Shown here piece after piece: positions 44,617-52,776 of a stretch of 64,000 bases of DNA. The stretch lies in the NCBI RefSeq assembly GCF_901538265.1, contig NZ_LR593886.1, forward strand, positions 372,001-436,000, written 5' to 3'. Position numbers and translations under genes: made by a program. Below the pieces are notes generated by a model. That model searched no databases, was not told where the DNA came from, and worked only from the letters and a program-made list of their open reading frames with translations. The first letter of the stretch is position 1. Every line of letters starts with the position of its first letter. This stretch comes from Gemmata massiliana. GTDB lineage: Bacteria; Planctomycetota; Planctomycetia; Gemmatales; Gemmataceae.

Positions 44617-45761
44617 GTCGGAAAATCACGCAGCGGGGCGCCGCGGCGGTTTGTTTCGTCCTCGTTGTCTGCGTCGCAGCCGCAAAAGGTGAGCCTCAAC
44701 CGGCTGTGTCGGTCGAGCAGGTTCGCGCCGTATGGACTCAGCGCGAGGCGAAAGTCGCAACCGCGCGGTTTGAATGGGACAAGCGCGAGACACTCGCGAA
44801 AGGTGCCCATAACGGCATCGCCCTCGCACGAAAGGATAACCGGCCACACCCACCGAGTGATTTGGTAATCGACGGCAAGTGCGTTCTGTGCATCGAGGGG
44901 GGGATGCTCCGCTATGAATACGAGGGCGCGGTGTGGTCGATTAAGGACTACGCAGCCATCCCGGTGAAGCGGATCGCGACCTACGACGGGAAGGTGTATA
45001 AGGAGGTCGTCTCCAATACTCCACATGTGCCTTACCCGACGGCAGCCATCGTTCCGCACGCCACCGGGAGCGAATTCAACGATTTCGCCATCCGCCCACT
45101 TTGGCTCGCCGTGCGCGGGAACCAATCGATCGAGAAAGGCTATCCACTTCCGCTCTACGAAACGAGCGGTCAAGTGCTTCAAGTCGCGACGCGCCCTTGC
45201 CTCGAATTCGTCAAGAAAGATCGAGGGGGTGAACAAGTCATGCAGTTATTCCTCGACCGCGACCGCGACTTTCTTCCCGTTCGCTACACGGAAATCAACA
45301 ACAAGAGCATTCTCGTGCGAAAACTGGAGGTTGAGTATCAACCACACGCGGAAATCGAGTGGGTGCCGAAACGCTGGGAGTTCGTGTCGCGCTTCCAAAC
45401 GGGCGCTCCGTCACTCTCGGTGGCGTGCAAACTAACCTCCTTTGTGTGCAATCCGAGTTTTCCGGAGGGCACATTCGACGCCGCGATCCCGCCGAAGTCG
45501 CACGTCACCGACTTAACCACGGGCAAAGAACGGCAGTATGTGATTCAGCCGGACGGCCAGAAGGGGAAAGCCGTTGAGGTTGATCGGAAGCCGCCATCCT
45601 ACGAAGAGCTGGCCGCCGCAGGGCCGGAGGTTTCCACCCCTCGGGCGCTCTGGGTCGTCGTCGCGATTGTCGTCGGCGTGACGTTGATCGCGTTCCTCGT
45701 CCTCTGGTTCCAGTGGCGGGGAGGCTCACATGCACACCCTCGCCCCCAACAGGAGTCGTGA
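44613..45761 (+). CDS. Secreted protein with C-terminal membrane anchor, pseudopilin cluster
   Basis: This 382-residue protein has a signal peptide (1-27), a large exported domain (28-340) and a C-terminal membrane helix at about 345-368 (LWVVVAIVVGVTLIAFLVLW) followed by a short basic tail. The exported domain has alternating beta strands (YRYEYEGAVWSIKDY-like, QLFLDRDRDFLPVRYTEI) that recall LolA/LolB-like or outer-membrane lipoprotein-sorting folds of planctomycete proteins, but I cannot assign it. It overlaps the DUF1573 gene by four bases and ends one base before the next ATG. It is therefore tightly co-expressed. Confidence 0.78.
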   Translation: MSRKITQRGAAAVCFVLVVCVAAAKGEPQPAVSVEQVRAVWTQREAKVATARFEWDKRETLAKGAHNGIALARKDNRPHPPSDLVIDGKCVLCIEGGMLRYEYEGAVWSIKDYAAIPVKRIATYDGKVYKEVVSNTPHVPYPTAAIVPHATGSEFNDFAIRPLWLAVRGNQSIEKGYPLPLYETSGQVLQVATRPCLEFVKKDRGGEQVMQLFLDRDRDFLPVRYTEINNKSILVRKLEVEYQPHAEIEWVPKRWEFVSRFQTGAPSLSVACKLTSFVCNPSFPEGTFDAAIPPKSHVTDLTTGKERQYVIQPDGQKGKAVEVDRKPPSYEELAAAGPEVSTPRALWVVVAIVVGVTLIAFLVLWFQWRGGSHAHPRPQQES

Positions 45762-45762
45762 T

Positions 45763-46146
45763 ATGTTGCGCCTTGGTTTGCTCAGTCTCGTTTTCGCACT
45801 GCTACTCGTGCCATCGGCAACTGCCGTTCCGGTGGTGGTCTGTCAGTTCGGCTGTCAGAACAAGAACTTCCACTACAACTGTCTTTTCCTGCAGGGCTAC
45901 TATTTTGCGTTACCGGACTGCACGGCCTGTAACAACGGCCCTGTCGCGACCTGTGCTGGGGTTCCGGCGTACCCGGACGATCTCTGCACGGAACTGACTA
46001 CGATTATCACGGTTCGCACAGTCACGGGGAGGCCTGTGTGTCCTGCCGCCTGCGGGGCTCCGAGTGCTCCCATCGTGGTCGAATCTTTCACAGCGAACGA
46101 CTATGATGATACGATTATGGCCCAGCGATCTGTGTGTACTACCTAA
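45763..46146 (+). CDS. Small cysteine-rich secreted protein, pseudopilin cluster
   Basis: This 127-residue protein has a signal peptide (residues 1-21, VPSATAVPVVV) and ten cysteines in the mature part, for example VCQFGCQNKNFHYNC, DCTACNNG and VCPAACG. Several lie in CxxC or CxxxC pairs, so disulfides or metal binding are possible. AGGAG lies seven bases upstream of the ATG at 45763, which itself lies one base after the preceding stop. The family is not recognised. The Cys number suggests export to an oxidising compartment. Confidence 0.75.
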   Translation: MLRLGLLSLVFALLLVPSATAVPVVVCQFGCQNKNFHYNCLFLQGYYFALPDCTACNNGPVATCAGVPAYPDDLCTELTTIITVRTVTGRPVCPAACGAPSAPIVVESFTANDYDDTIMAQRSVCTT

Positions 46147-46148
46147 TC

Positions 46149-47021
46149 ATGCGTCGCGGATACTCACTTGTCGAAGTCCTGGTTGCGGTCGGAATCATGG
46201 CTCTCTTGATGGGCTTGATTCTTTCCGCGGTCCAACGGGTTCGCGCCGTCTCGGCGCGAACCGCTTGCTCAAATAACCTGCGCCAAATCGCTCTGGCTAA
46301 CCAATCGTACCACCAGCAGGCAAACGCTTTTCCCGCGGGAGTCGTCGGGCCAGACGACAAAATGCCCTTTTCGACTTGGCTCGTTCGATTGTTGCCTCAT
46401 CTTGACCAAGCCGAACTTTGGGATCGCACTGTCGCGGCCTACCAACACGATCGGTCGTTCCTGCACGACCCGCCGCACACGGGCCTGTCCCGTCCGCTGG
46501 CCGTTTTCGCTTGCGCCGCGGACAGTCGCGCTTCGACTGCGCCGGTCCTTGAGGACAGCATCGGTCGCGGGTTGACCTCTTATCTCGGCGTGGCCGGGCG
46601 AGATGCCGGCCGCGGCGACGGCATTCTCTTTCTCAATTCGCGCGTCAAGTCTGCTGACGTGCGGGACGGCCTCAGTTCGACGATCCTCATCGGCGAACGG
46701 CCGCCGAGCCCGGATTTCCACTACGGCTGGTGGTACGGCGGCTGGGGTCAAGATCTGGACGGCGACTGTGACTCGGTCCTTGGGGCTCGGGCGGTCAACC
46801 GCCAAAATAAGTACCCCTCGTGTCCTTTGGGACCGTACCCTTTCGCCCCGGGCAAACTTGACAACTCCTGCGATTCGTTCCATTTCTGGTCACTTCACCT
46901 TGGCGGCGCGAATTTCGCTTTCGCTGATGGAAGTGTCCGATTCTTGCGCTACTCCACTGACGACATTCTGCCGGCACTCGCGACCCGCGCTGGCGCCGAA
47001 ACGGTTATCGTTCCAGAGTAG
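46149..47021 (+). CDS. DUF1559 pseudopilin-like protein, pseudopilin cluster
   Basis: This 290-residue protein begins MRRGYSLVEVLVAVGIMALL, a type IV prepilin signal with cleavage after Gly, Tyr at mature position 1 and Glu at position 5. DUF1559 hallmarks include TACSNNLRQIALANQSYHQ near 40-60 and the C-terminal HLGGANFAFADGSVRFL. Its ATG lies two bases after the Cys-rich gene stop, which makes four tightly packed genes. In planctomycetes such pseudopilins are numerous, but their fixed pairing with a Cys-rich partner and a DUF1573 protein is not something I recognise as described. Confidence 0.88.
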   Translation: MRRGYSLVEVLVAVGIMALLMGLILSAVQRVRAVSARTACSNNLRQIALANQSYHQQANAFPAGVVGPDDKMPFSTWLVRLLPHLDQAELWDRTVAAYQHDRSFLHDPPHTGLSRPLAVFACAADSRASTAPVLEDSIGRGLTSYLGVAGRDAGRGDGILFLNSRVKSADVRDGLSSTILIGERPPSPDFHYGWWYGGWGQDLDGDCDSVLGARAVNRQNKYPSCPLGPYPFAPGKLDNSCDSFHFWSLHLGGANFAFADGSVRFLRYSTDDILPALATRAGAETVIVPE

Positions 47022-47090
47022 GCACACTCTTGCTTCCTGCGTACTATTAGGCGCCTGCTGACGCACTTGCGTTACCCCCGACATCGCCTC

Positions 47091-47113
47091 CTCTGCCTGC
47101 TAACGAGGCAGAG
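47091..47113 (+). terminator. Hairpin downstream of the pseudopilin cluster
   Basis: CTCTGCCT (47091-47098) pairs with AGGCAGAG (47106-47113) around GCTAACG. It lies 69 bases after the stop and has no T-run directly after the stem. Confidence 0.4.
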
Positions 47114-47268
47114 CGTGAAGTTTCTTCCGGTCCGGCTAAAGGCGTTCAGGCTGAGGACTTTCGCACTGCATCACCACCGCCATCACCGCCGGTCATACCG
47201 AGCGGTAGCAATTCGCTGACTGCCCGGAAATCTCGGGCCGAACTTCACCCAACGGAAACCGGATCACC

Positions 47269-47298
47269 TTGGGGCGGATGCCCCTGTCACGGTACAAT
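47269..47298 (+). promoter_or_regulatory. Candidate promoter of the SNF2 helicase gene
   Basis: TTGGGG (47269-47274) and TACAAT (47293-47298) are 18 bases apart, 50 bases before the ATG at 47349. Only the first three bases of the -35 are consensus. Confidence 0.35.
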
Positions 47299-47348
47299 CG
47301 CGGTGAGGGCGAACACCGATGTGGCGCCGGGTTTCGTAAAGGGGACTC

Positions 47349-49694
47349 ATGCTCCGCGAAGTGCAGATCGACATCCGCCGGCAGCGCGCGAAAGCGGTCA
47401 AGTTTCAGATCGAGAACCTGGGCAAGAACCGCGTGTTCTCCGACTACCGAATCACCAACCCGGAGTCCGGCGGGCAGTACACGGTGTCCGTGAAGGGGTT
47501 CGAGGTCGGGGACAATTCTTGTACGTGCCCGGACTTCAAAGCGAACACGCTCGGCACCTGTAAGCACATCGAGGCGGTGCTCGATCACCTCAAGGACGAA
47601 CTCCCGCCGCACCTGCAAAAGAAGAAGGCCGCGGTTACCCGGCCGGAAATCTTCCTCCACTACGGCGAGCAACTCCAACTGGGCGCGCACATCCCGCCGC
47701 GCCACTCCGACAAACTCGCGAAACTCGCGCACACGTACTTCGACGAAAAGGGTTTGTGGTCGGGGCGCGGGAAGTACACCGACCTGATTCGCGACGTGGA
47801 GGCGGTGCCCGAAGAAGTCACCGTGATGTCCGACGCGCTGGAGTTCGTGGATCGTGAGATCGAGCGCGCGGAGCTACTCGCTCGCGAACAGGTATTGGTG
47901 AAGCAACTCGAAGCCGGAACCCTCGACCTGAACCTGCTCTCCGTCCCGCTCTACGACTATCAGATGCGTGGGGCGCTGTTCCTCGCGTGCCGCGGGCGCA
48001 GCATCCTCGGCGACGACATGGGGTTGGGCAAAACCGCTCAGACACTCGCCGCGGTCGAACTGCTCGCACGCGAGCGCGGCATCCAAAGGGCGCTCGTGGT
48101 CGCGCCCGCGTCGGTGAAGTACCAGTGGGAATCGGAGATCCGGAAGTTCACCTCGCGCCCGGTCCAGGTCATCGACGGCAGCCCGGAAGCGCGCCTCGAC
48201 CAGTACGCGGAGCCGACGTTCTTCCGCCTCGTGAACTACGAGCAAGTCGTGCGCGACCGTGAGGCGATCAACGCCTGGAAGCCCGACGTGATCGTTCTCG
48301 ACGAGGCCCAGCGCATCAAGAACTGGGAGGCGAAGACCAGCAAAGAGGTCAAGAAGCTCAAGAGCCGGTACGCGATCGTGCTGACGGGTACGCCGCTCGA
48401 AAACAAGCTCGAAGAACTGTACAGTATCGTGCAGTTCGTGGACGAGCGGCGGTTCGGCCCCGCCTTTGAGTTCCTTTACGAGCACCGTGTGCTCGACGAA
48501 AACGGGAACCTGAAGGGGTACCGCAACCTCGACAAGATCCGCGAGAAACTCGCGCCGATCTTCCTGCGGCGCACACGCGGCGAGGTGCTCACGCAACTCC
48601 CGGCCCGCACCGACAACACAGTATTCGTGGAACTGGCAGCCGAACAGCGCACGCACTACGAGGAACAGCGCACCACCCTCGCACGATTGCTGCAAAAGAA
48701 CTACCTCACCGATCTCGACCGAAAGCGCATCCTCGCGTGCCTGGTGAACTTGCGCACCATCTGCGACAGCCTGTTTCTCTTCGACCGGCAGACGCGGATT
48801 TCGCCCAAACTCGACGAGTTCGCAGAGCTAGTGCCGGAACTGCTCAGCGACCCAACTCCTCATCCTCAGAAGGCCGAGTTTCAGTCTGAAGGTTCCGCGC
48901 CTGTTCCCGAGAAGGGCGTTGGGGGCGGTTCCACCGATCACAAACTGGTCGTTTTCTCGCAGTGGGAAACGATGGCGATGGAAGCGGCGAAGGTGTTGGA
49001 CAAGCTCGGTGTCGGGTATGTGCTGCTGCACGGCGGGTTGCCGGGCAAGGAGCGCAAGGCCGTGCTAGAGCGGTTCCAAACCGACCCCGCGTGCAAAATC
49101 TTCCTCAGCACCGACGCGGGCGGCACGGGCCTGAACCTTCAGACCGCCGACACGGTGGTGAATCTCGAACTGCCGTGGAACCCGGCCGTACTCGAACAGC
49201 GCATCGCCCGCGTTCACCGGATGGGTCAGAACCGCCCGGTACGGGTGATCAATTTTGTCACACGTGGCACAATCGAAGAGAAGGTGCTGCGCACCGTTGA
49301 GGCCAAGCAGGGGCTGTTCACAGGACTGTTCGCGGGCGATGCCGACGAGATCCCGTTTGAGGCGATCAACACCGGCGGGTTCCTCGACACGATGCGCGAA
49401 CTGGTCGGGGATGAGTCCGGGGACAAACCACTAAGTGTGGGGACCAAGAAACGCGAGTTGGGCACTCGGAAGCCGGGTGAGGGCGCGGCGCTTGCGCCCC
49501 GTGAGCCGTCTGATCGGTCGGGGCTTGCGGCTCCGGATTCGATGTGGAACGGGATCGCGCAGATTATCGAAGGGGCGTGCGCGGTCGTCGCGAACCCGGA
49601 CGCAGCGAAACAAATGCCGTCCGACGTCCGCGAACGTCTCGAAACGGCAATTCGGGCGCTCGCAAGCAATCTTCGGCCGGAATCCGCGAATTAG
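47349..49694 (+). CDS. SWIM-domain SNF2-family helicase
   Basis: This 781-residue cytoplasmic protein has an N-terminal SWIM zinc finger (about 55-77, SCTCPDFKANTLGTCKHIE, pattern CxCxnCxH) and a two-lobe SNF2 ATPase. Lobe 1 has DDMGLGKTAQT as motif I, DEAQRIKN as motif II and ALVVAPASVKYQW as motif Ia. Lobe 2 has VVFSQWETM, STDAGGTGLNLQTAD and QRIARVHRMGQNRPV. SNF2 enzymes translocate on double-stranded DNA and remodel protein-DNA complexes; bacterial ones are linked to RNA polymerase recycling or repair. Residues about 500-530 between the lobes are low-complexity (PTPHPQKAEF ... EKGVGGGS) and may be a decayed palindromic repeat. The final 80 residues form a variable tail. Confidence 0.9.
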   Translation: MLREVQIDIRRQRAKAVKFQIENLGKNRVFSDYRITNPESGGQYTVSVKGFEVGDNSCTCPDFKANTLGTCKHIEAVLDHLKDELPPHLQKKKAAVTRPEIFLHYGEQLQLGAHIPPRHSDKLAKLAHTYFDEKGLWSGRGKYTDLIRDVEAVPEEVTVMSDALEFVDREIERAELLAREQVLVKQLEAGTLDLNLLSVPLYDYQMRGALFLACRGRSILGDDMGLGKTAQTLAAVELLARERGIQRALVVAPASVKYQWESEIRKFTSRPVQVIDGSPEARLDQYAEPTFFRLVNYEQVVRDREAINAWKPDVIVLDEAQRIKNWEAKTSKEVKKLKSRYAIVLTGTPLENKLEELYSIVQFVDERRFGPAFEFLYEHRVLDENGNLKGYRNLDKIREKLAPIFLRRTRGEVLTQLPARTDNTVFVELAAEQRTHYEEQRTTLARLLQKNYLTDLDRKRILACLVNLRTICDSLFLFDRQTRISPKLDEFAELVPELLSDPTPHPQKAEFQSEGSAPVPEKGVGGGSTDHKLVVFSQWETMAMEAAKVLDKLGVGYVLLHGGLPGKERKAVLERFQTDPACKIFLSTDAGGTGLNLQTADTVVNLELPWNPAVLEQRIARVHRMGQNRPVRVINFVTRGTIEEKVLRTVEAKQGLFTGLFAGDADEIPFEAINTGGFLDTMRELVGDESGDKPLSVGTKKRELGTRKPGEGAALAPREPSDRSGLAAPDSMWNGIAQIIEGACAVVANPDAAKQMPSDVRERLETAIRALASNLRPESAN
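48849..48938. repeat. Possible degenerate repeat insertion in the SNF2 gene
   Basis: The stretch between the helicase lobes includes GTTCCCGAGAAGGGCGTTGGGGGCGG, which resembles the GGGTTGGGG arm of the repeat at 56091. Its translation is low-complexity and not expected in SNF2 proteins. The match is much weaker than the other copies. Confidence 0.3.
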
Positions 49695-49820
49695 GGACGG
49701 CGAGCGATTCGGTTGGTACGAACCGTGCAAATTCACCCGGGCGTTACAGCGGCCCGGTGCGGATCGCCGGGTCCAGATTCGTTTCCCACTTTGGTGGGGA
49801 ACCCACCCGGAGGATCTGCC

Positions 49821-50213
49821 ATGAAGACGAAGGCGTTTGCACTAGCGGCGATGGTGGTCGCGGGCGTGCTGAGCACCGCGGGTTCTGCTGATGCCCAATA
49901 CCGATACCGCGGCTCTCGCTCGTACACCTACACCAACCCGACCTACTACGCGCCGACTTACACGGCTCCGGTCTACACCGCACCGACCTACAACGGCGTC
50001 GTTGGAGTTGGCGCTTACACACCGCTCGGCGGCACGAGCATGGTGGTGCCGAGCGGGTACTCGTCGTCCTATTACAGCCCGACCTACGACTACTCGACTT
50101 ACACGTACCCCACCTACAACTACGGTAGTTATCCGACCTACGGCAGTTTCTATAGTGGAGGCGTTTACACCTCTCCGACCAGAACGTGGTACGGTCGAGG
50201 ATGGCGCCGATGA
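49821..50213 (+). CDS. Tyrosine-rich small secreted protein 1
   Basis: This 130-residue protein has a signal peptide (about 1-26, STAGSADAQYRYRG) and a mature part dominated by Tyr, Thr, Pro, Ser and Gly, with repeats of the type PTYxxPTYTAPVYTAPTY. There is no enzyme motif. GGAGG lies ten bases upstream of the ATG. It is followed by a strong hairpin and by a second protein of the same kind. Such sequences could form a surface or matrix material through tyrosine stacking or crosslinking (inference). Confidence 0.8.
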   Translation: MKTKAFALAAMVVAGVLSTAGSADAQYRYRGSRSYTYTNPTYYAPTYTAPVYTAPTYNGVVGVGAYTPLGGTSMVVPSGYSSSYYSPTYDYSTYTYPTYNYGSYPTYGSFYSGGVYTSPTRTWYGRGWRR

Positions 50214-50218
50214 GACGT

Positions 50219-50252
50219 TAACAAGCCGTAAATCAGACTTTACGGCTTGTTA
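50219..50252 (+). terminator. Hairpin after tyrosine-rich gene 1
   Basis: A perfect 14-base inverted repeat, TAACAAGCCGTAAA / TTTACGGCTTGTTA, with loop TCAGAC begins six bases after the stop codon. Confidence 0.75.
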
Positions 50253-50336
50253 CATTTCGCGGTGAAAGAGAAATCTCATTAGTCGGTAATATTTAACGTC
50301 ACACGGCAACGTGGACTTCAACATAGGAGACACATC

Positions 50337-50693
50337 ATGAAACGCTTTGCTGTCGCGGCCGTTCTTGCTGCCGCCCTCGGTTTCGGGACCGCAGCCACCG
50401 CCAACGCTCAGTACGTTCAGCGGTACACGACCATCACCCCGAACGGCGGTGTGGTCATCAACAACGGGTACTCCAACTGGGGTGCGTACCAAACCAACAA
50501 CACGTACATCTCACCGTTCGGCACCGTGAAGCAGCGCTCGTACTACGGCGACGTGTTCGGTAACAGCTACGGCGCCTCCAGTGGGTACAACTTCTACAGC
50601 GGCTACGGCTACAACCGCGGGTTCTACCAACCCAGCCCGTTCGTGTACCCGTCCGCCGGTTACCGCTACGGTTTCTACGGCCGTCGCTGGTAA
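50337..50693 (+). CDS. Tyrosine-rich small secreted protein 2
   Basis: This 118-residue protein has a signal peptide (about 1-24, GTAATANAQYVQRY) and a mature part rich in Tyr, Gly, Asn and Ser: NGGVVINNGYSNWGAYQTNN and YNFYSGYGYNRGFYQPSPF. It has the same processing-site form (ANAQY or ADAQY) as its neighbour but little direct sequence identity. AGGAGA lies nine bases before the ATG. It has its own terminator. The protein ends YGFYGRRW, close to GRGWRR of protein 1. Confidence 0.8.
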   Translation: MKRFAVAAVLAAALGFGTAATANAQYVQRYTTITPNGGVVINNGYSNWGAYQTNNTYISPFGTVKQRSYYGDVFGNSYGASSGYNFYSGYGYNRGFYQPSPFVYPSAGYRYGFYGRRW

Positions 50694-50716
50694 GCGAAGC
50701 AACGTAACTCAACATT

Positions 50717-50748
50717 CAACGGGCCGCGGAGGAATCCGCGGCCCGTTG
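50717..50748 (+). terminator. Intrinsic terminator after tyrosine-rich gene 2
   Basis: CAACGGGCCGCGGA (50717-50730) pairs with TCCGCGGCCCGTTG (50735-50748) around GGAA, followed by GCGTTTT. Confidence 0.8.
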
Positions 50749-50852
50749 GCGTTTTCGGCTAGGCTTCCCACCCACAAGCGCGTCGGGAGCTCGAGTTCGA
50801 CGCGGCTCGAACCCTTACCACCGCGTTCACTCCGACGGGACAACGCTCCTAA

Positions 50853-51632
50853 TTACCTCACCTCGATCAGCCGGCACTCGGACAACATTTGCTCGTCGCC
50901 GTCCCCCACGAGTAGCAGCTTGCCCCCCACGCACCGCGTCGGGCCATTGTCGGGGCACACGTGATCCGTGTCGGTGCCGAGCGCGAACTCGCCCTCCGTG
51001 CGGTACGAGACGGGGTACACGAGCGGCAGGTGAACGGGCATCGTCGTGCCGTCGCGGAACGTGAGCGTCGCGGGGCGGTAGAGTTGGTCGAGCAGCGCCG
51101 CGGCCGGTGCGAGTTGCACTTTCCGGAGCGCCTCCCACGGTACCCACACGTACTCGCCCCCGCGGAACACTTCCAGCACGGACGCGAACCGATCGTCAGC
51201 GTCGCGCAGCCCGTCGAACTCGGCTCCGTTAATGAACCCGCGGACGTGCGGACTCGCGGCGTCGGCCGCGTCGATGGCCCGCACCGCGTTGTCCGGTTCC
51301 GCGCGCCGGAGGAACCGAACCGCCTTCCAGCGCCGGGTTGCGTGGTTCGGTGGCGGTTCGGGGAGAATATTCGGTTCGCGCCCGCCCCCGGTGCGGAGTC
51401 GTTCGCTCCGGAACAGTCGGTGGAACTCCCGTTCCACTTCCGGCCACTCGGGTTCGTCGATTTGGATTCGTGCGAGATGTTCCAGGGCGTCGTCGAACCG
51501 CCCGGCGAACGCGAGCAGGTCGACGAGCAACCGCCGGGCGGCGGGATCAGTCGGTGCGGCGGCGACCGCGGTTTCCTGGTGTGCGACCGCGTCCGCCAGC
51601 CGCCCTTCGGCGAGCATATCGTGAACTGTCAT
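50853..51632 (-). CDS. TagJ/ImpE (SciE)-like type VI secretion accessory protein
   Basis: This 259-residue protein matches the ImpE/SciE family outline: an N-terminal TPR-like helical part (LAEGRLADAVAHQETAVAAAPTDPAARRLLVDLLAFAGRFDDALEHL), then FINGAEFDGLRDADDRFASVLEV and GGEYVWVPWEALRKVQL, and a beta-rich end with TFRDGTTMPVHLPLVYP. In type VI systems, TagJ binds the sheath subunit TssB and assists disassembly. No sheath, ClpV or Hcp gene is in the window, so it is an orphan, possibly serving another phage-tail-like system or another process. Its start lies 17 bases downstream of the partner gene stop on the same strand. Confidence 0.75.
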   Translation of the reverse strand: MTVHDMLAEGRLADAVAHQETAVAAAPTDPAARRLLVDLLAFAGRFDDALEHLARIQIDEPEWPEVEREFHRLFRSERLRTGGGREPNILPEPPPNHATRRWKAVRFLRRAEPDNAVRAIDAADAASPHVRGFINGAEFDGLRDADDRFASVLEVFRGGEYVWVPWEALRKVQLAPAAALLDQLYRPATLTFRDGTTMPVHLPLVYPVSYRTEGEFALGTDTDHVCPDNGPTRCVGGKLLLVGDGDEQMLSECRLIEVR

Positions 51633-51649
51633 TCAAACATTTTATGCGA

Positions 51650-52525
51650 TTACGCGGCTCGCGCAACCGCCGTCGCGTTCGCGGGTGCTGTGACCGGCAC
51701 CGGGTGACCGCTCAGGCGCGACAAAACGTCCGTTACCTGGAACGGATTGAGCGTCTGAATGACTTCCGATTCGACTGACATTTCGGGGAATCGAGGTTCC
51801 ACATCCAACGCGGGTCGCACGGTCGCCGGTCCGACCAGCACGACGCGCTCGCCCGCGACACGCGGAATTGCAGCGAGCGCCTGCGTCGGCCAGAGCCAGT
51901 GTTCGCACCCGGCCAGTCCGACCGGCAACGTGCCATCGGGTAACAGGGCCGCGGGCTTGAACATCTGGAAACCTAGCTTTTCTCCCCTTCCCTTTAGGGA
52001 GGGGGTTGAGGGGTAGGTCAGCCCCGTTTCCGCGAGTAAGCGGTGCAGTTGTGCAATTCCGGCCGCCCCGCGAACGTGCAGGCGCACGCCTGTGCGCTCG
52101 TTCGGTGCAACGACGAGGAACACTTCGTCGTCCGGCACTGTGAGTAGGTCCGCAAGGTCGTTCGCGGCGGCGGCGTGGGGTGCCATCGCGAGCGCGGCGG
52201 CTTTTAGGCCGTCGAGCGCTCGCGCGAGCCGCCGAACTTCCACGTGTGCCAACAGCGCCGGCAGTTCGGCGGCGATGAGGGCCGTGAGTTCGGCGAAGCG
52301 GTCCGGTTCGGCGGAGCGCACGGCTTCGAGTTCGGCCTGGCGCTTCGCGTCGAAGAAGAACACGGCCGGCTCGTTCCATCGGGCCGGCCGGAGTTGCTTC
52401 GCGGCGCGTATCAGTGCCTCACGCAGAACGAGAAGGCGCGGGCGCGCGGCAAACGCCGGATCGCCCGTGTCTGGCAACGCGACGGGGGGCACCCCCGCAC
52501 GGTAGTCGGAGAGATTAGCGGACAT
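51650..52525 (-). CDS. Hypothetical protein paired with the TagJ-like gene
   Basis: This 291-residue cytoplasmic protein is mostly Ala/Arg/Leu-rich helices in its first 150 residues, then mixed beta strands (DDEVFLVVAPNERTGVRLHV). AAGGAGGA lies ahead of the ATG at 52525 and supports the start. At about residues 170-185 the sequence reads TYPSTPSLKGRGEKLG, which is the in-frame translation of a palindromic repeat arm also found elsewhere in the window. The gap to the TagJ-like gene is 17 bases, so co-transcription is likely. No family is recognised. Confidence 0.7.
   Translation of the reverse strand: MSANLSDYRAGVPPVALPDTGDPAFAARPRLLVLREALIRAAKQLRPARWNEPAVFFFDAKRQAELEAVRSAEPDRFAELTALIAAELPALLAHVEVRRLARALDGLKAAALAMAPHAAAANDLADLLTVPDDEVFLVVAPNERTGVRLHVRGAAGIAQLHRLLAETGLTYPSTPSLKGRGEKLGFQMFKPAALLPDGTLPVGLAGCEHWLWPTQALAAIPRVAGERVVLVGPATVRPALDVEPRFPEMSVESEVIQTLNPFQVTDVLSRLSGHPVPVTAPANATAVARAA
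51974..52020. repeat. Palindromic repeat arm inside the TagJ-partner gene
   Basis: CTTTTCTCCCCTTCCCTTTAG followed by GGAGGGGGTTGAGGGGTAGG is the single-arm form of the repeat at 56091-56316. It is read in frame on the minus strand. Confidence 0.75.
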
Positions 52526-52776
52526 ACGGCGCGTCCTCCTTGACGGGCGCGCCGCATTAAACGCGAGAGTCGGAAATGATTTCAAGTGGAACCCGGGAAA
52601 CGTCTAGCGCTCATCAAATGGAAGCGCCCGATATGAACTTCCCATTTTGCGCGGTCCACCACAAACACCACACAGATTGGTCCGATAATAGCGAGCGGTG
52701 AGCGCCGTGGCCCGTTGCCCACAAGCGACACCGCCGAGTAATTGGTCCTTGACGGCTTCCAGGCGACTCCAGAGGG

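Larger units (their letters stand above)
47022..47348. other. Intergenic region before the SNF2 helicase gene
   Basis: No gene is seen in these 327 bases. They hold a hairpin at 47091-47113 and a promoter candidate at 47269-47298. Confidence 0.5.
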
